DNA of 64,000 bases from an uncultured Clostridia bacterium (GTDB taxonomy: Bacteria; Bacillota; Clostridia; Lachnospirales; Lachnospiraceae), in the NCBI GenBank assembly GCA_947385955.1, contig CANDNA010000017.1, positions 1 to 64,000 of the forward strand, read 5' to 3'. A program made the position numbers and the translations under genes. Positions 18,215 through 26,415 of the stretch are shown here, one piece after another. The notes under the pieces are model-generated. The model searched no databases. It saw only the letters and a program-made list of their open reading frames with translations, and was not told the origin of the DNA. Position 1 is the stretch's first letter. The number at the start of each line of letters is the position of its first letter.

Positions 18215-20220
18215 TACAGCCCGGCCTCCTTTCCGATCTTAAATCGGGCAACCTGTCCATACAGCTCTTCCGCCGAGTCTGTAAGTTCTTTTGCACCTTC
18301 CGCCACCCGTTCGCTGCTGCCGGTAATATGGTCGGCCTGCTCCACCATCGTTTCCGAAGTCGCCAGGATTTCCTGGGAGCTGGCAGCCTGCTCCTGGGAT
18401 ATGGCCGCCACATTGGTAGCCACATCATCCACCTGTCCTACCTTATGGAGCATCTCCTGGATCAGAGTATTCATACTGTCTATATTGTCAAATATGGCAT
18501 CAAAAGTTTTCAGCGCATCTCCCACGAAAGTACTGCTCTGATTGATATTTCTCACACTCTCCTCAGTCTGTTTTACCGTATCTTTTACCAGTGTGTTAAT
18601 CTCCCCAATCAGATTTTCAATGTTCTGTACGGACTCACCGCTGGTCTTGGCCAGCTGGCCGATCTCCATCGCCACCACTGCAAAGCCCCGTCCCGCTTCT
18701 CCTGCCCGTGCCGCCTCTATGGAAGCATTCAGGGAGAGCAGATCCGTCTGGTCAGCAATGTTTCCGATTACCCCTGTAATCGTATTGATCTCCTCCGAAG
18801 CCCTGCCCACTTTGTCAATTGCCTGCTGGAGCTTCTGCATGGATGCATTGATGTCCGCCATTGCACTGCTCACGCGCTGCATATCTTCCTTACCCCGTTT
18901 GGAAACCGCTACGGTCTCCTGCATCCTGCCATCCACCTGGGCGCCGTCATCCCGGGTGTCCGCCACCACCATAGCCAGCGTAGTGGCATTGTCCGCGATC
19001 TCATTGACCGACTGGGAGAGCTGTTCCACTGTGGTATTCAACTCCTTCATAGACCGGCTCTGCACCGTGGACGCCTCATACATCTGACCGGACACTTCGT
19101 TGCTGTTGCCTGCCTGATCGTTCAGTTTTTCGGATACTTTATGTATGGAGGCAATCATCTCCCGCATGGAAGCAATAAAGCCTTCCACATATCTGCTCAT
19201 GACACCGATTTCATCCCTGCTTCCGGTTTTTACCGGAACCGTGAAATCACCGCCTGTCATCGCCGTAATAACGCCCGTCAGATCCTTCACCGGCCTGATC
19301 ACCATATGGACCACACGCTCTACCAATACTGCCAGCACCAGAATCGACACAAGCCCGATGATGACCATCAGTATCCTGACCCCTTCAATATCTGCATAGA
19401 TGATCTCTGTGGGAATATAAGATACCAGAATCCAGTCCGTTCCCTGCACCTGGGCAAATGCCGTCATATTCCCGTCCAGCTCCGTCATTTTATAATCCTG
19501 CGCTGCAATCATCTCCCCGATATCTTTCATAAAATCATCGGAAGATGCACTGAGCTTTGTGGAAATCAGTTTATTATCATGATGAGCAAGGATCGTTCCG
19601 TCTTTGCTGCTCACCAGAAAAGCCATCGCCTGATCCATTTCGATATAGCTGTTTACAATAATGCTGATCCTCTCCAGCGTCAGGTCCGCAGAAATCACTT
19701 TCAGCACATCCGAATCATCTTTCAGGATACCGGATGCACTGATAACAGCCGCCCCGGCCTCATTGGTATATGCCTCCGTAAACCCCATATTCCAGCGGGT
19801 CAGCCCTTCCCGGTACCAGACAGACTCCCCGGGCACTTCCCCTGTTCTGTCCGCTTCACCGGCCGTGATCAGATTCCCGTTTTCATCTGCAATATACAGC
19901 CCCTCCGGATAATTGTCATTGAACCCATAATACCCATCCAGCATCCTTTGCAGCTCTTCCGGTCCCGGATTGGTCTGCTCTATCGTCTGCTTGGCCATCT
20001 GGAATGCAGACAGATTTTCATTCAGCCAGGCTTCAATCTGGCCTGCCTGATTCTCAATGGAGGAAGAAAGCAGGTCCTCCGAATACGATTTGATGATATT
20101 TCTGGAAATCATAAAGGAAACCCCTACCAGCAATACCATAATGAGAATCACCACCGGCAAAATAATGCCCAGCAGCTTTACCTTGATGGAAACCATTCTT
20201 CTTTGCTTGTCCTCTTTCAT
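18214..20220 (-). CDS. Methyl-accepting chemotaxis protein with extracellular Cache-type sensor
   Basis: A 668-residue chemoreceptor. TM1 is at about residues 11-33 ([20 protein letters not shown]). An extracellular sensor region of ~240 residues follows, with a double-Cache-like pattern ([35 protein letters not shown]). TM2 ([20 protein letters not shown]) leads into a HAMP domain and a long cytoplasmic signalling helix pair, whose hairpin tip includes [20 protein letters not shown]. The start follows GGTGGAGGGG. It is translationally coupled to the sugar-binding lipoprotein gene. Confidence 0.95.
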   Translation of the reverse strand: MKEDKQRRMVSIKVKLLGIILPVVILIMVLLVGVSFMISRNIIKSYSEDLLSSSIENQAGQIEAWLNENLSAFQMAKQTIEQTNPGPEELQRMLDGYYGFNDNYPEGLYIADENGNLITAGEADRTGEVPGESVWYREGLTRWNMGFTEAYTNEAGAAVISASGILKDDSDVLKVISADLTLERISIIVNSYIEMDQAMAFLVSSKDGTILAHHDNKLISTKLSASSDDFMKDIGEMIAAQDYKMTELDGNMTAFAQVQGTDWILVSYIPTEIIYADIEGVRILMVIIGLVSILVLAVLVERVVHMVIRPVKDLTGVITAMTGGDFTVPVKTGSRDEIGVMSRYVEGFIASMREMIASIHKVSEKLNDQAGNSNEVSGQMYEASTVQSRSMKELNTTVEQLSQSVNEIADNATTLAMVVADTRDDGAQVDGRMQETVAVSKRGKEDMQRVSSAMADINASMQKLQQAIDKVGRASEEINTITGVIGNIADQTDLLSLNASIEAARAGEAGRGFAVVAMEIGQLAKTSGESVQNIENLIGEINTLVKDTVKQTEESVRNINQSSTFVGDALKTFDAIFDNIDSMNTLIQEMLHKVGQVDDVATNVAAISQEQAASSQEILATSETMVEQADHITGSSERVAEGAKELTDSAEELYGQVARFKIGKEAGL

Positions 20221-20311
20221 ACCCCTCCACCGTTCCTTATCTGACCTGTGTCTGATCCCCCGTCCCGCGATAAGGCTTTTTTCACAAAAACCATACTATA
20301 TTTCCGCATTT

Positions 20312-20340
20312 ATTGTACACTTTTTCCAGAATAAAGTCAA
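20312..20340 (-). promoter_or_regulatory. SigmaA-type promoter of the chemoreceptor gene
   Basis: Minus strand: -35 TTGACT (20335-20340), 17-bp spacer, -10 TACAAT (20312-20317), about 90 bp upstream of the start codon at 20220. Both hexamers match five of six consensus bases. Confidence 0.75.
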
Positions 20341-20366
20341 CAACCCATCAGCACAGGCTCTTCCGT

Positions 20367-21098
20367 TCAGTCCAGCAGCAATTCCTCCACCGTCACAAAT
20401 ACATACCCGTCCTTCTGCAGCCGGTCTACAATCTCCAACGCGGCTATCACGCTGGATTTATACTGGTCATGCATCAGGATAATATCGCCCTCCTTGATCT
20501 TGCTCACTGTATTTCGAACGATACAGTCTGCATCGTCCGAGCACCAGTCCCTGGGATCAATCGACCAGAGCACCGGAAACATGTTCAGTTCTTCCTCATA
20601 TTTTTTATTCCAGGAACCGTAGGGAGGTCTGATATATTCCGTATCCTCTCCTGTGATTTCCCGTATCACCTCATTGGTGGACACAATTTCATTTCGAAAC
20701 TGTTCCCCGTTGGCTGCCGTTAACTGGATATGATGATACGTATGATTTCCGATCAGATGCCCTTCTTCCTGAATCCGTTTTACGATTTCCGGATACTTGG
20801 ATGCATTGGCTCCCGTCACAAAAAAGGTGGCCTTCACACCCCGCTCTTTCAGGCCATCCAACAGCTTTTCCGTATACCGGGGATCCGGGCCGTCATCAAA
20901 CGTCAGTGCAACCAGCTTTCCTCCGCTCTGAGACTGGTCCGTCGGTACACTGTCCTGCGTCTGCTCCCGGTTCTCCTGATCATACTGTACACTTGCCTGC
21001 AGACTCTCTTCATACCCCTGGCAGGTACGCAAAAAAAGCAGTCCTGCCAAAAGTAAGTCGAGAATCACCATCCGCTTCCACCATTTTCTTACTTTCAT
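20367..21098 (-). CDS. Polysaccharide deacetylase (NodB-type), membrane-anchored
   Basis: A 243-residue carbohydrate esterase 4 protein that removes acetyl groups from peptidoglycan or a polysaccharide outside the cell. An N-terminal hydrophobic anchor (MVILDLLLAGLLFL, about 9-22) is followed by a ~50-residue linker and the NodB domain. Motif 1 is TFDDGPD, motif 2 is GNHTYHH, motif 3 is RPPYGSWN, motif 4 is WSIDPRDW and motif 5 is ILMHDQ. All catalytic and zinc-binding residues are present. It lies just downstream of the agr peptide gene on the same strand and may be read with it. Confidence 0.93.
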   Translation of the reverse strand: MKVRKWWKRMVILDLLLAGLLFLRTCQGYEESLQASVQYDQENREQTQDSVPTDQSQSGGKLVALTFDDGPDPRYTEKLLDGLKERGVKATFFVTGANASKYPEIVKRIQEEGHLIGNHTYHHIQLTAANGEQFRNEIVSTNEVIREITGEDTEYIRPPYGSWNKKYEEELNMFPVLWSIDPRDWCSDDADCIVRNTVSKIKEGDIILMHDQYKSSVIAALEIVDRLQKDGYVFVTVEELLLD

Positions 21099-21192
21099 TC
21101 AGACTGCCTCTTTTCTTTTTTCTCTTCCATACTATATGCAGAGTCAATTTGTCTCTATGACTTCTGCCCGGAAGAGCGCCGGATATTCTTAT

Positions 21193-21306
21193 TTATTTTT
21201 CCAGTTCTTCCGGCAATTTGGGCTGATATCCCGGTCCCCAGGAAGCCAGTCCGGCTCCCATGCAGGCAAACCTTTTGATAAAATCTGCTATAAATTGAAG
21301 AAACAT
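21193..21306 (-). CDS. agrD: AgrD-like cyclic lactone autoinducer pre-peptide
   Basis: A 37-residue open frame, preceded by GGGAGGTGAAA and lying 36 bp downstream of agrB. It has the AgrD layout: an amphipathic N-terminal helix (MFLQFIADFIKRFACMGAG), a core, and the charged tail QPKLPEELEK that is a hallmark of clostridial AgrD. The residues before the tail are ASWGPGY. The only cysteine (C15) is 12 residues before the tail Gln, while Ser22 lies six before it. The signal may therefore be a Ser lactone (SWGPGY ring), as in enterococcal GBAP, rather than the usual Cys thiolactone (inference). Confidence 0.82.
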   Translation of the reverse strand: MFLQFIADFIKRFACMGAGLASWGPGYQPKLPEELEK

Positions 21307-21342
21307 ACCTTTCACCTCCCTTTTGTAAAATCCGTAAAAATA

Positions 21343-21951
21343 TTAAGCCCCTCTGCTGCCGCCCTGACCGCTCTGTTCCACAGGCTCTTTATTTTTGACA
21401 GTCATAAGAATAACAACAATATATAATGTGACAAGCAGCGCATGTGCCGCATAATAGCAGGAAATATAATAAGCTCCGGCAAGTATGCCTGCCACAGCCA
21501 GTACGATACATCTCGCCGCATACCGGTTTCTTCTTCTCCTGCCCTCCGACAATCTGTGATTCGGATGTTCAACCGGCGCTTTCACCCAGATATAGCCGAT
21601 ACAAAACAGCACCGGCGCCAGATTGGCTTTTGCATTGAAAACCCTGTCGGGAACAAAATTCACAATCAGCAGATAACAGATAAATACCGCATTCGTCATC
21701 AGAAAACAATTCCGGTAAGATTCCGCATGGTATCCGTTGGCAGTGATCCGAAGCGCCATAAACACTGTCAGATAAAGAAGGCCGTTTGTCAGATTGTCCG
21801 TCAGCACCGATATGGCCAGCATCGCCAGAATCGAACTCGCTGTCGAGAAAAAAAGCGCAAATCCGTACAGATAAACCGGTTTTTCTTTTTCTTCAATTAC
21901 GTTCTGACGGACCAGAACCAATGTACAATACTCTGCAACGGATTCCAGCAT
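21343..21951 (-). CDS. agrB: AgrB-like peptide-processing membrane protease
   Basis: A 202-residue integral membrane cysteine protease of the AgrB family that cuts the AgrD tail and closes the lactone ring. The catalytic pair lies in NGYHAESYRNC, where His and Cys have the family spacing (H-x6-C). Several hydrophobic segments follow (FLMTNAVFICYLLIV, APVLFCIGYIWV, IVLAVAGILAGAYYISCYYA, LLVTLYIVVILM). The start follows GAGGAGAACAGGGG. It is followed by agrD. Confidence 0.92.
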   Translation of the reverse strand: MLESVAEYCTLVLVRQNVIEEKEKPVYLYGFALFFSTASSILAMLAISVLTDNLTNGLLYLTVFMALRITANGYHAESYRNCFLMTNAVFICYLLIVNFVPDRVFNAKANLAPVLFCIGYIWVKAPVEHPNHRLSEGRRRRNRYAARCIVLAVAGILAGAYYISCYYAAHALLVTLYIVVILMTVKNKEPVEQSGQGGSRGA

Positions 21952-22000
21952 ATCCCCTGTTCTCCTCTGATTTCATTATGGCATGTCAGTACACTTTTTT

Positions 22001-22065
22001 ATTATATCACCTGCTGCCGCCAAAATTTTCCTGTGACCTTGAAACATGCCACTTTTGTCCTTCAA
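22001..22065 (-). promoter_or_regulatory. Candidate LytTR-activated promoter of agrBD
   Basis: In the 120-bp gap between the kinase and agrB, a -10 TATAAT (22001-22006, minus strand) lacks a good -35. Two imperfect direct repeats lie upstream: TTCAAGGTCA (22034-22043) and TTGAAGGACA (22056-22065), eight of ten identical and separated by 12 bp. That spacing matches sites bound by LytTR-type regulators such as AgrA. This suggests autoinduction of agrBD. Confidence 0.5.
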
Positions 22066-22071
22066 GACAGC

Positions 22072-23370
22072 CTACAAAAACAAAAGAACCAGCGCTGTAA
22101 ACTTCTCACAGGATGCGGAATACGTAAACACCCCATCCGCCTTATTGACCGCCGCCTCTACACTTTTCAGACCCCAGCCATGATGTTTCTTCCCGGATTG
22201 GCCAAAAAACGGAATATCCTTTTGCTTCTGTGCCTTTGGACAGATGGGATTTTCCATCTTTAACACAAGCATATCATTGATATGGCGGATGGCAACCGTA
22301 ATCCACTTACCGTCACTGTCATTCTCTGCACATGCCCGGATGGCATTGTCCAGCAGATTGGAAAAGATTGTACTGATCATAAGATAATCCAGATCCACAG
22401 GAAAGGGATCTGCATCAATGGTCATCGTAACTCCCAGCTGTTCACAGTCTTTCTCTTTCATATTGATAATACAGTCTATAATATCGTTCCCTGTCCAGGT
22501 ACGCTGCAGCATTGTGGATACATCCAGCAGCGAATTGATGTATCTCTTTGTCTGCTCATATTTTTTGCTCTCAATCAGACTGTTCAGGACAGAAATATGA
22601 TTTTTCATATCATGATACAACTGGGCATGGGCCCTGTAATCTTTTGATAACGCATGATAGCTTTCCGCCATAAATTCATTTCTCATCTCAATCACCGTTT
22701 TTTCGTCTTTTGCCCTCTTATAATATAAATAAATTACCAGGGAAAAAACGGTTGATAATATAATAAGCAGGAAGAGAAACCAATGTACCACTATATTGGC
22801 ATCAATAAACCGGAAAGACAGTCTGGAAAAATAAAATATCCCGATATACCCTGCAACGGAAAAAAAGATCAGATTCCGTTTCTTCCACTGTCCCAGGCCG
22901 GGCAGAAATTTCCTGACAAAAAGAAGGCTCAGAAGCAGCAGTACTTTTGAGATCCCGATAAACAGACACCGGCCCACCGACTGCACCTGCACAACCTCTG
23001 CCGCAAATTTCTGTTCTCCCAGGTAAAACCCCAACACCGTAATGGAAAAAAAGTCAAAAAATAACAGGCAGAAGCTAAAGAAAAAGGAAACTGCAAATGC
23101 GTCCAAAAAAGACAGGCCGAATACAGCAACACTGGTTATTGAAACAAACAGTACTGCAATTCCCAAAGTCAGATAGGAAAACAGAGAAAACGAATTGATG
23201 ACCAGTATGACCAGCGACAATAAAAACGACAGGATCAGATATCTGCGTCTGCTGTTTTTCTGCTGCCTGAAAAACAGATTCATAAAGGTATAGGATAAAT
23301 AGCTCTCCAGAAACGTTGCCAAAAACTCAAAAACACCATACAGAACACCTGTCATATTTGATTTCCCCAA
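22072..23370 (-). CDS. agrC: AgrC-like sensor histidine kinase (GHKL)
   Basis: A 432-residue membrane kinase of the quorum-sensing type. Residues 1-215 are hydrophobic, with about six membrane spans (ILSFLLSLVILVINSFSLFS, AFAVSFFFSFCLLFFDFFSI, WFLFLLIILSTVFSLVIYLY). The dimerisation helix carries the phospho-acceptor in YHDMKNHISVL. The GHKL ATPase region has IFSNLLDNAIRAC (N box) and HHGWGLKSVEAAV (G box). It overlaps the response regulator gene by 19 bp and precedes agrB, so it should detect the peptide made by agrBD. Confidence 0.92.
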   Translation of the reverse strand: MGKSNMTGVLYGVFEFLATFLESYLSYTFMNLFFRQQKNSRRRYLILSFLLSLVILVINSFSLFSYLTLGIAVLFVSITSVAVFGLSFLDAFAVSFFFSFCLLFFDFFSITVLGFYLGEQKFAAEVVQVQSVGRCLFIGISKVLLLLSLLFVRKFLPGLGQWKKRNLIFFSVAGYIGIFYFSRLSFRFIDANIVVHWFLFLLIILSTVFSLVIYLYYKRAKDEKTVIEMRNEFMAESYHALSKDYRAHAQLYHDMKNHISVLNSLIESKKYEQTKRYINSLLDVSTMLQRTWTGNDIIDCIINMKEKDCEQLGVTMTIDADPFPVDLDYLMISTIFSNLLDNAIRACAENDSDGKWITVAIRHINDMLVLKMENPICPKAQKQKDIPFFGQSGKKHHGWGLKSVEAAVNKADGVFTYSASCEKFTALVLLFL

Positions 23371-24074
23371 AAAAGAACCAGCGTATTTTTAATTTCCTGT
23401 ATTCGGTTCTTCGGGATATCCAATGCAATCTGATGATGTAAAAATATTTTATGCCTTACAGTATCCACTTTGTATATGTACCGGAGGTTGACAATATAGC
23501 AGCGATCCGTCTGTATAAAATCTTCTTCAGACAGATTTTTATAGACTTCGCACAGAGGCTCCCTGACCTTTATTTCCCCTTCCCGCAGGACAAACACAGA
23601 ATTTTTATTGTTTTTATAGATATAAATGATTTCCTTCAAAGCTATTTTCTGGGTACGCTTTGCATTGGAAATGTAAAAAAACCGGTCGGTCTGCAGCTCC
23701 AGCTTCCCAAAAACCGCCTGCAGCGCTTTGGGCAGCATCTCTTTTAAACAGTCTTTGGGAATATAGCGGAATATTTCCAGCTCAAAGGACTCCAGCACAT
23801 ACTGCATATGAAAAGTAATGAAAATGATTATGGCCTCTTTTGAAATTTCCTTGATCTTTCTGGCAAGATCTGTCCCCTGTATTTCTTTCATTTCAATATC
23901 CAGAAAATAAACATCATATTGAAACCCATTGCCGATATCCTCCAGCAATAAAACCTCATTGGTATACAGACTGCATTTTGCAACAATTCTATGTTCTTTT
24001 ACATACCGGTCTATCAACTGATGCATCGCTTTCAGAGAAGCGCTTTCATCATCACATATGGCTATATGGTACAT
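23352..24074 (-). CDS. agrA: AgrA-like LytTR response regulator
   Basis: A 240-residue response regulator. The receiver domain (about 1-120) has the acidic pair in CDDES and the phospho-acceptor Asp in VYFLDIEMKEIQG. The C-terminal LytTR DNA-binding domain has TDRCYIVNLRYI and the beta-strand pattern typical of AgrA. The start follows GAGGTGATC. It is the first gene of the agr operon and overlaps the kinase gene by 19 bp. Confidence 0.92.
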   Translation of the reverse strand: MYHIAICDDESASLKAMHQLIDRYVKEHRIVAKCSLYTNEVLLLEDIGNGFQYDVYFLDIEMKEIQGTDLARKIKEISKEAIIIFITFHMQYVLESFELEIFRYIPKDCLKEMLPKALQAVFGKLELQTDRFFYISNAKRTQKIALKEIIYIYKNNKNSVFVLREGEIKVREPLCEVYKNLSEEDFIQTDRCYIVNLRYIYKVDTVRHKIFLHHQIALDIPKNRIQEIKNTLVLFWGNQI

Positions 24075-24095
24075 CCGATCACCTCAAAAACCAAA

Positions 24096-24115
24096 TACTT
24101 TAATTATATCGACTT
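24096..24115 (-). promoter_or_regulatory. Possible -10 region of the agr operon
   Basis: Upstream of agrA the minus strand has CGATATAATTAAAG with a perfect TATAAT. No consensus -35 is found 16-18 bp further up, so it may depend on an activator. The exact transcription start is not evident. Confidence 0.4.
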
Positions 24116-24147
24116 TTCAAAAACAATCCTTAACAACCCGTTACAGC

Positions 24148-24196
24148 AAAACAGCGGTTTCAGAACCGTCCTCCGGTCTGAAAACCGCCGTTTTCT
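24148..24196. terminator. Inverted repeat after the unknown gene, before agrA
   Basis: A strong stem with arms AACAGCGGTTTCAGAACCG and CGGTCTGAAAACCGCCGTT (imperfect). It lies between the end of the gene at 24213 and agrA. T-rich sequence follows on the plus strand and a short T-run on the minus strand, so it probably separates the two transcription units. Confidence 0.55.
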
Positions 24197-24212
24197 TTTT
24201 CTCACAGGGAAA

Positions 24213-25124
24213 CTATTTTCTCATCTGAACCGTTCCGTAATATCTTGTAAAAACAAGAAAATTTTTTAAATACTCTGCCAGTTCCCGATTTGGCTGTCCT
24301 TTGATCTCGTGTTCAAATATTTCATACAAATGATACATCTGCGGAAACGGGCGCTGCCTTCCATCATAAATATGAAACATAATTTCTTTCCGAAGATCTG
24401 TATTTCCACCCATGCCTGCCTGCAGGCTGCCCACCTCTCTGTCCCCTCTGTTGTCCACCCTGAAAAAGAAACGGAACTGCTCCGGCGGTTTTTCAGACAG
24501 GTTCAGCATCTCACATATCCCTGTTCTATTTCTGCTCCCATTGTTCCATACTTCATGAAAGCTGCTGCCATAAAAGGCATGCCGGTCTGTATCCCATCCA
24601 TAGGTGTCTGTCTCTCCGCAGCCCCATTCCTCCGAAATCTCCCGGGCCGCTTCCTGAAAAAGGACGCTTACTCCTTCCGATTCATAATAAAAATCCGCAT
24701 TGTAATATACCCAGTCCTTATCCGCTCCCTGACGCCATCCGTTTTTTACAGCCGGCTTTTCTCCCTCTTTGTTACAACCCAGATTTGCCATCACCGAATT
24801 TGCCATTCTGAAGCGTTCGTAAGTATCCAGAAGGATCTGTCCGTTATCATCAGGATCTGTCCCTGTTGTTTTTCTTTCCTGAACAAGAGCCGCCCTCCTG
24901 TCCCTGCACATATCTTTGAAAAATGCTTTCAACTCCTCTTTTGCGGCTGTTCCATTTACATAATAGTCTTTTAACTTTTTCTGAATTTTTTCATCCTGCC
25001 GATACCCAAAAGCAGTTCCGCAGCAGTACTTTGGCGTCAGAAAGGCTCCTGTGATGCTCCATCGCCCTGTACGAAAACCCGGGCTGTAAGCGTCGTCCAT
25101 GTTGTTAAAATCATTGATTTCCAT
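24213..25124 (-). CDS. Protein of unknown function
   Basis: A 303-residue soluble protein that was not recognised. It has no signal peptide or membrane span and is rich in aromatic and charged residues. Notable segments are GWRQGADKDWVYYNADFYYE, WGCGETDTYGWD and RFFFRVDNRGDREVGSLQAG. The start follows ACAGGAGATA. It stands alone between prsA and the agr locus, with a strong inverted repeat after it, so it is probably a separate unit. No catalytic motif can be named. Confidence 0.6.
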   Translation of the reverse strand: MEINDFNNMDDAYSPGFRTGRWSITGAFLTPKYCCGTAFGYRQDEKIQKKLKDYYVNGTAAKEELKAFFKDMCRDRRAALVQERKTTGTDPDDNGQILLDTYERFRMANSVMANLGCNKEGEKPAVKNGWRQGADKDWVYYNADFYYESEGVSVLFQEAAREISEEWGCGETDTYGWDTDRHAFYGSSFHEVWNNGSRNRTGICEMLNLSEKPPEQFRFFFRVDNRGDREVGSLQAGMGGNTDLRKEIMFHIYDGRQRPFPQMYHLYEIFEHEIKGQPNRELAEYLKNFLVFTRYYGTVQMRK

Positions 25125-25271
25125 ACATTATCTCCTGTAAAAATGCAATCTGCCAAACCACACTGCACATAAGCCAATAACACTATTCACTATTTTACTA
25201 CAAAATAAACGGAGAAAATGTACTGCCCTTCAATCGTATAAATTTTGTCCCTTAATGTCGTATGGAACCCA

Positions 25272-26411
25272 TCAGGATTCCTCTCTGAAAACGCTTCCGA
25301 AATAGGTATCATAAATACGGAAAAATTCGCTTGTTGTTACATTTTCATCGTGAATCATGGCAACGCTCTCCCACACATCCGTATTCATATTGCGGGCCAG
25401 GGAATCTGCAAATGCATCATATTCCTGGCTGAACACTTCCTTTCTGCGCTGCTCCACAATCTTCACTTTATTGGCGTCTGTTTCTTCCCTGTTAAAAGTA
25501 CTGATGCATTTAATAATGTGATAACCGTATTCGGTTTCCACAATATCACTGATCTCATCCGTTCCCAGGTTAAACGCCGCTTTTTCAAAACCGCTTTCCA
25601 TCTCTCCTTTCCCGAAAGAATAGATGCTTTTGCTGTCCTCATTGTACTTGGTAACCAGGCTGTCAAAGTCCTCACCGTTTTGTATCCGTGTCAGGATTTC
25701 CTCTGCCCGCTCATAGGCCTGCCGCTTTTCTACATCGTCAAAGGGCACCCGCTCCCCGCTTCCGTCCAGGGTATAGGTTTTGATCAGAATATGAGCAACC
25801 GTAATGGTTCTGGCCTCATCATCGCTGATTTCCGGATTGATATCCTTGATGATATAGCGATATACCTTGTCTGCTGTGGCATATTCTTCGTACATGGCAG
25901 TCAGACTCTTTTCATCCACACCCAGAGCTTCGATCTCCGTTTCATTTAAGGAAGCAAAATAGGTTTCGCCTGCCTGCTGCGCCAGTGTTTTTTCCCGCTC
26001 GGTAAGCGTTACGCCATATTTTTCCGCCAGCAGGCTCATCACCTTGATTTCCGCCAGTTCAGCCAGCACAGTGTCTTTCACATTCTGCTCCAGAGTAGTG
26101 CCCCGCAGCGTTTTTTTCCAGATCTGCTTTCCGTAAATGCTTTCATACTGATTTTGGGTATTGGTCAGGTATACCATAACCTCCGATACGGAACAGGAGG
26201 TGCTTTCTATGCGGAAAATCTCATCCTTGTCAAATCCGGTGGTCAGAACCACTTTGATTTCTTTCCCGCCTGCCTTTTTCTCTTCCTCTGTTTTCTCATG
26301 GCAGCCCGTAAGAAGCAAGGCACAGAGCAGAATGCAGAAAACTGCCCGCAGCCATCTGCAGGATTGCATTCTGCCAAAATCAGGCGGAAAATATCCTGTC
26401 CTTTTTTTCAT
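25272..26411 (-). CDS. PrsA-like peptidyl-prolyl isomerase lipoprotein
   Basis: A 379-residue extracytoplasmic foldase. A lipoprotein signal peptide (FCILLCALLLTGC, lipobox LTGC) is followed by a SurA-type helical N-domain and a parvulin domain. The latter has ARTITVAHILIKT, YSFGKGEMESGFEKAAFNLG and EYGYHIIKC, the diagnostic parvulin strands. It helps fold secreted proteins at the membrane surface. GGAG lies 9 bp before the start, across the stop codon of the FAD gene immediately upstream, so the two genes are probably co-transcribed. Confidence 0.9.
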   Translation of the reverse strand: MKKRTGYFPPDFGRMQSCRWLRAVFCILLCALLLTGCHEKTEEEKKAGGKEIKVVLTTGFDKDEIFRIESTSCSVSEVMVYLTNTQNQYESIYGKQIWKKTLRGTTLEQNVKDTVLAELAEIKVMSLLAEKYGVTLTEREKTLAQQAGETYFASLNETEIEALGVDEKSLTAMYEEYATADKVYRYIIKDINPEISDDEARTITVAHILIKTYTLDGSGERVPFDDVEKRQAYERAEEILTRIQNGEDFDSLVTKYNEDSKSIYSFGKGEMESGFEKAAFNLGTDEISDIVETEYGYHIIKCISTFNREETDANKVKIVEQRRKEVFSQEYDAFADSLARNMNTDVWESVAMIHDENVTTSEFFRIYDTYFGSVFREES

Positions 26412-26415
26412 ACTG

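Noticed and set aside
18163-20244. Long plus-strand open frame opposite the chemoreceptor gene
   Set aside because: It mirrors the coding strand of a clear methyl-accepting chemotaxis protein and shows no family motifs of its own.
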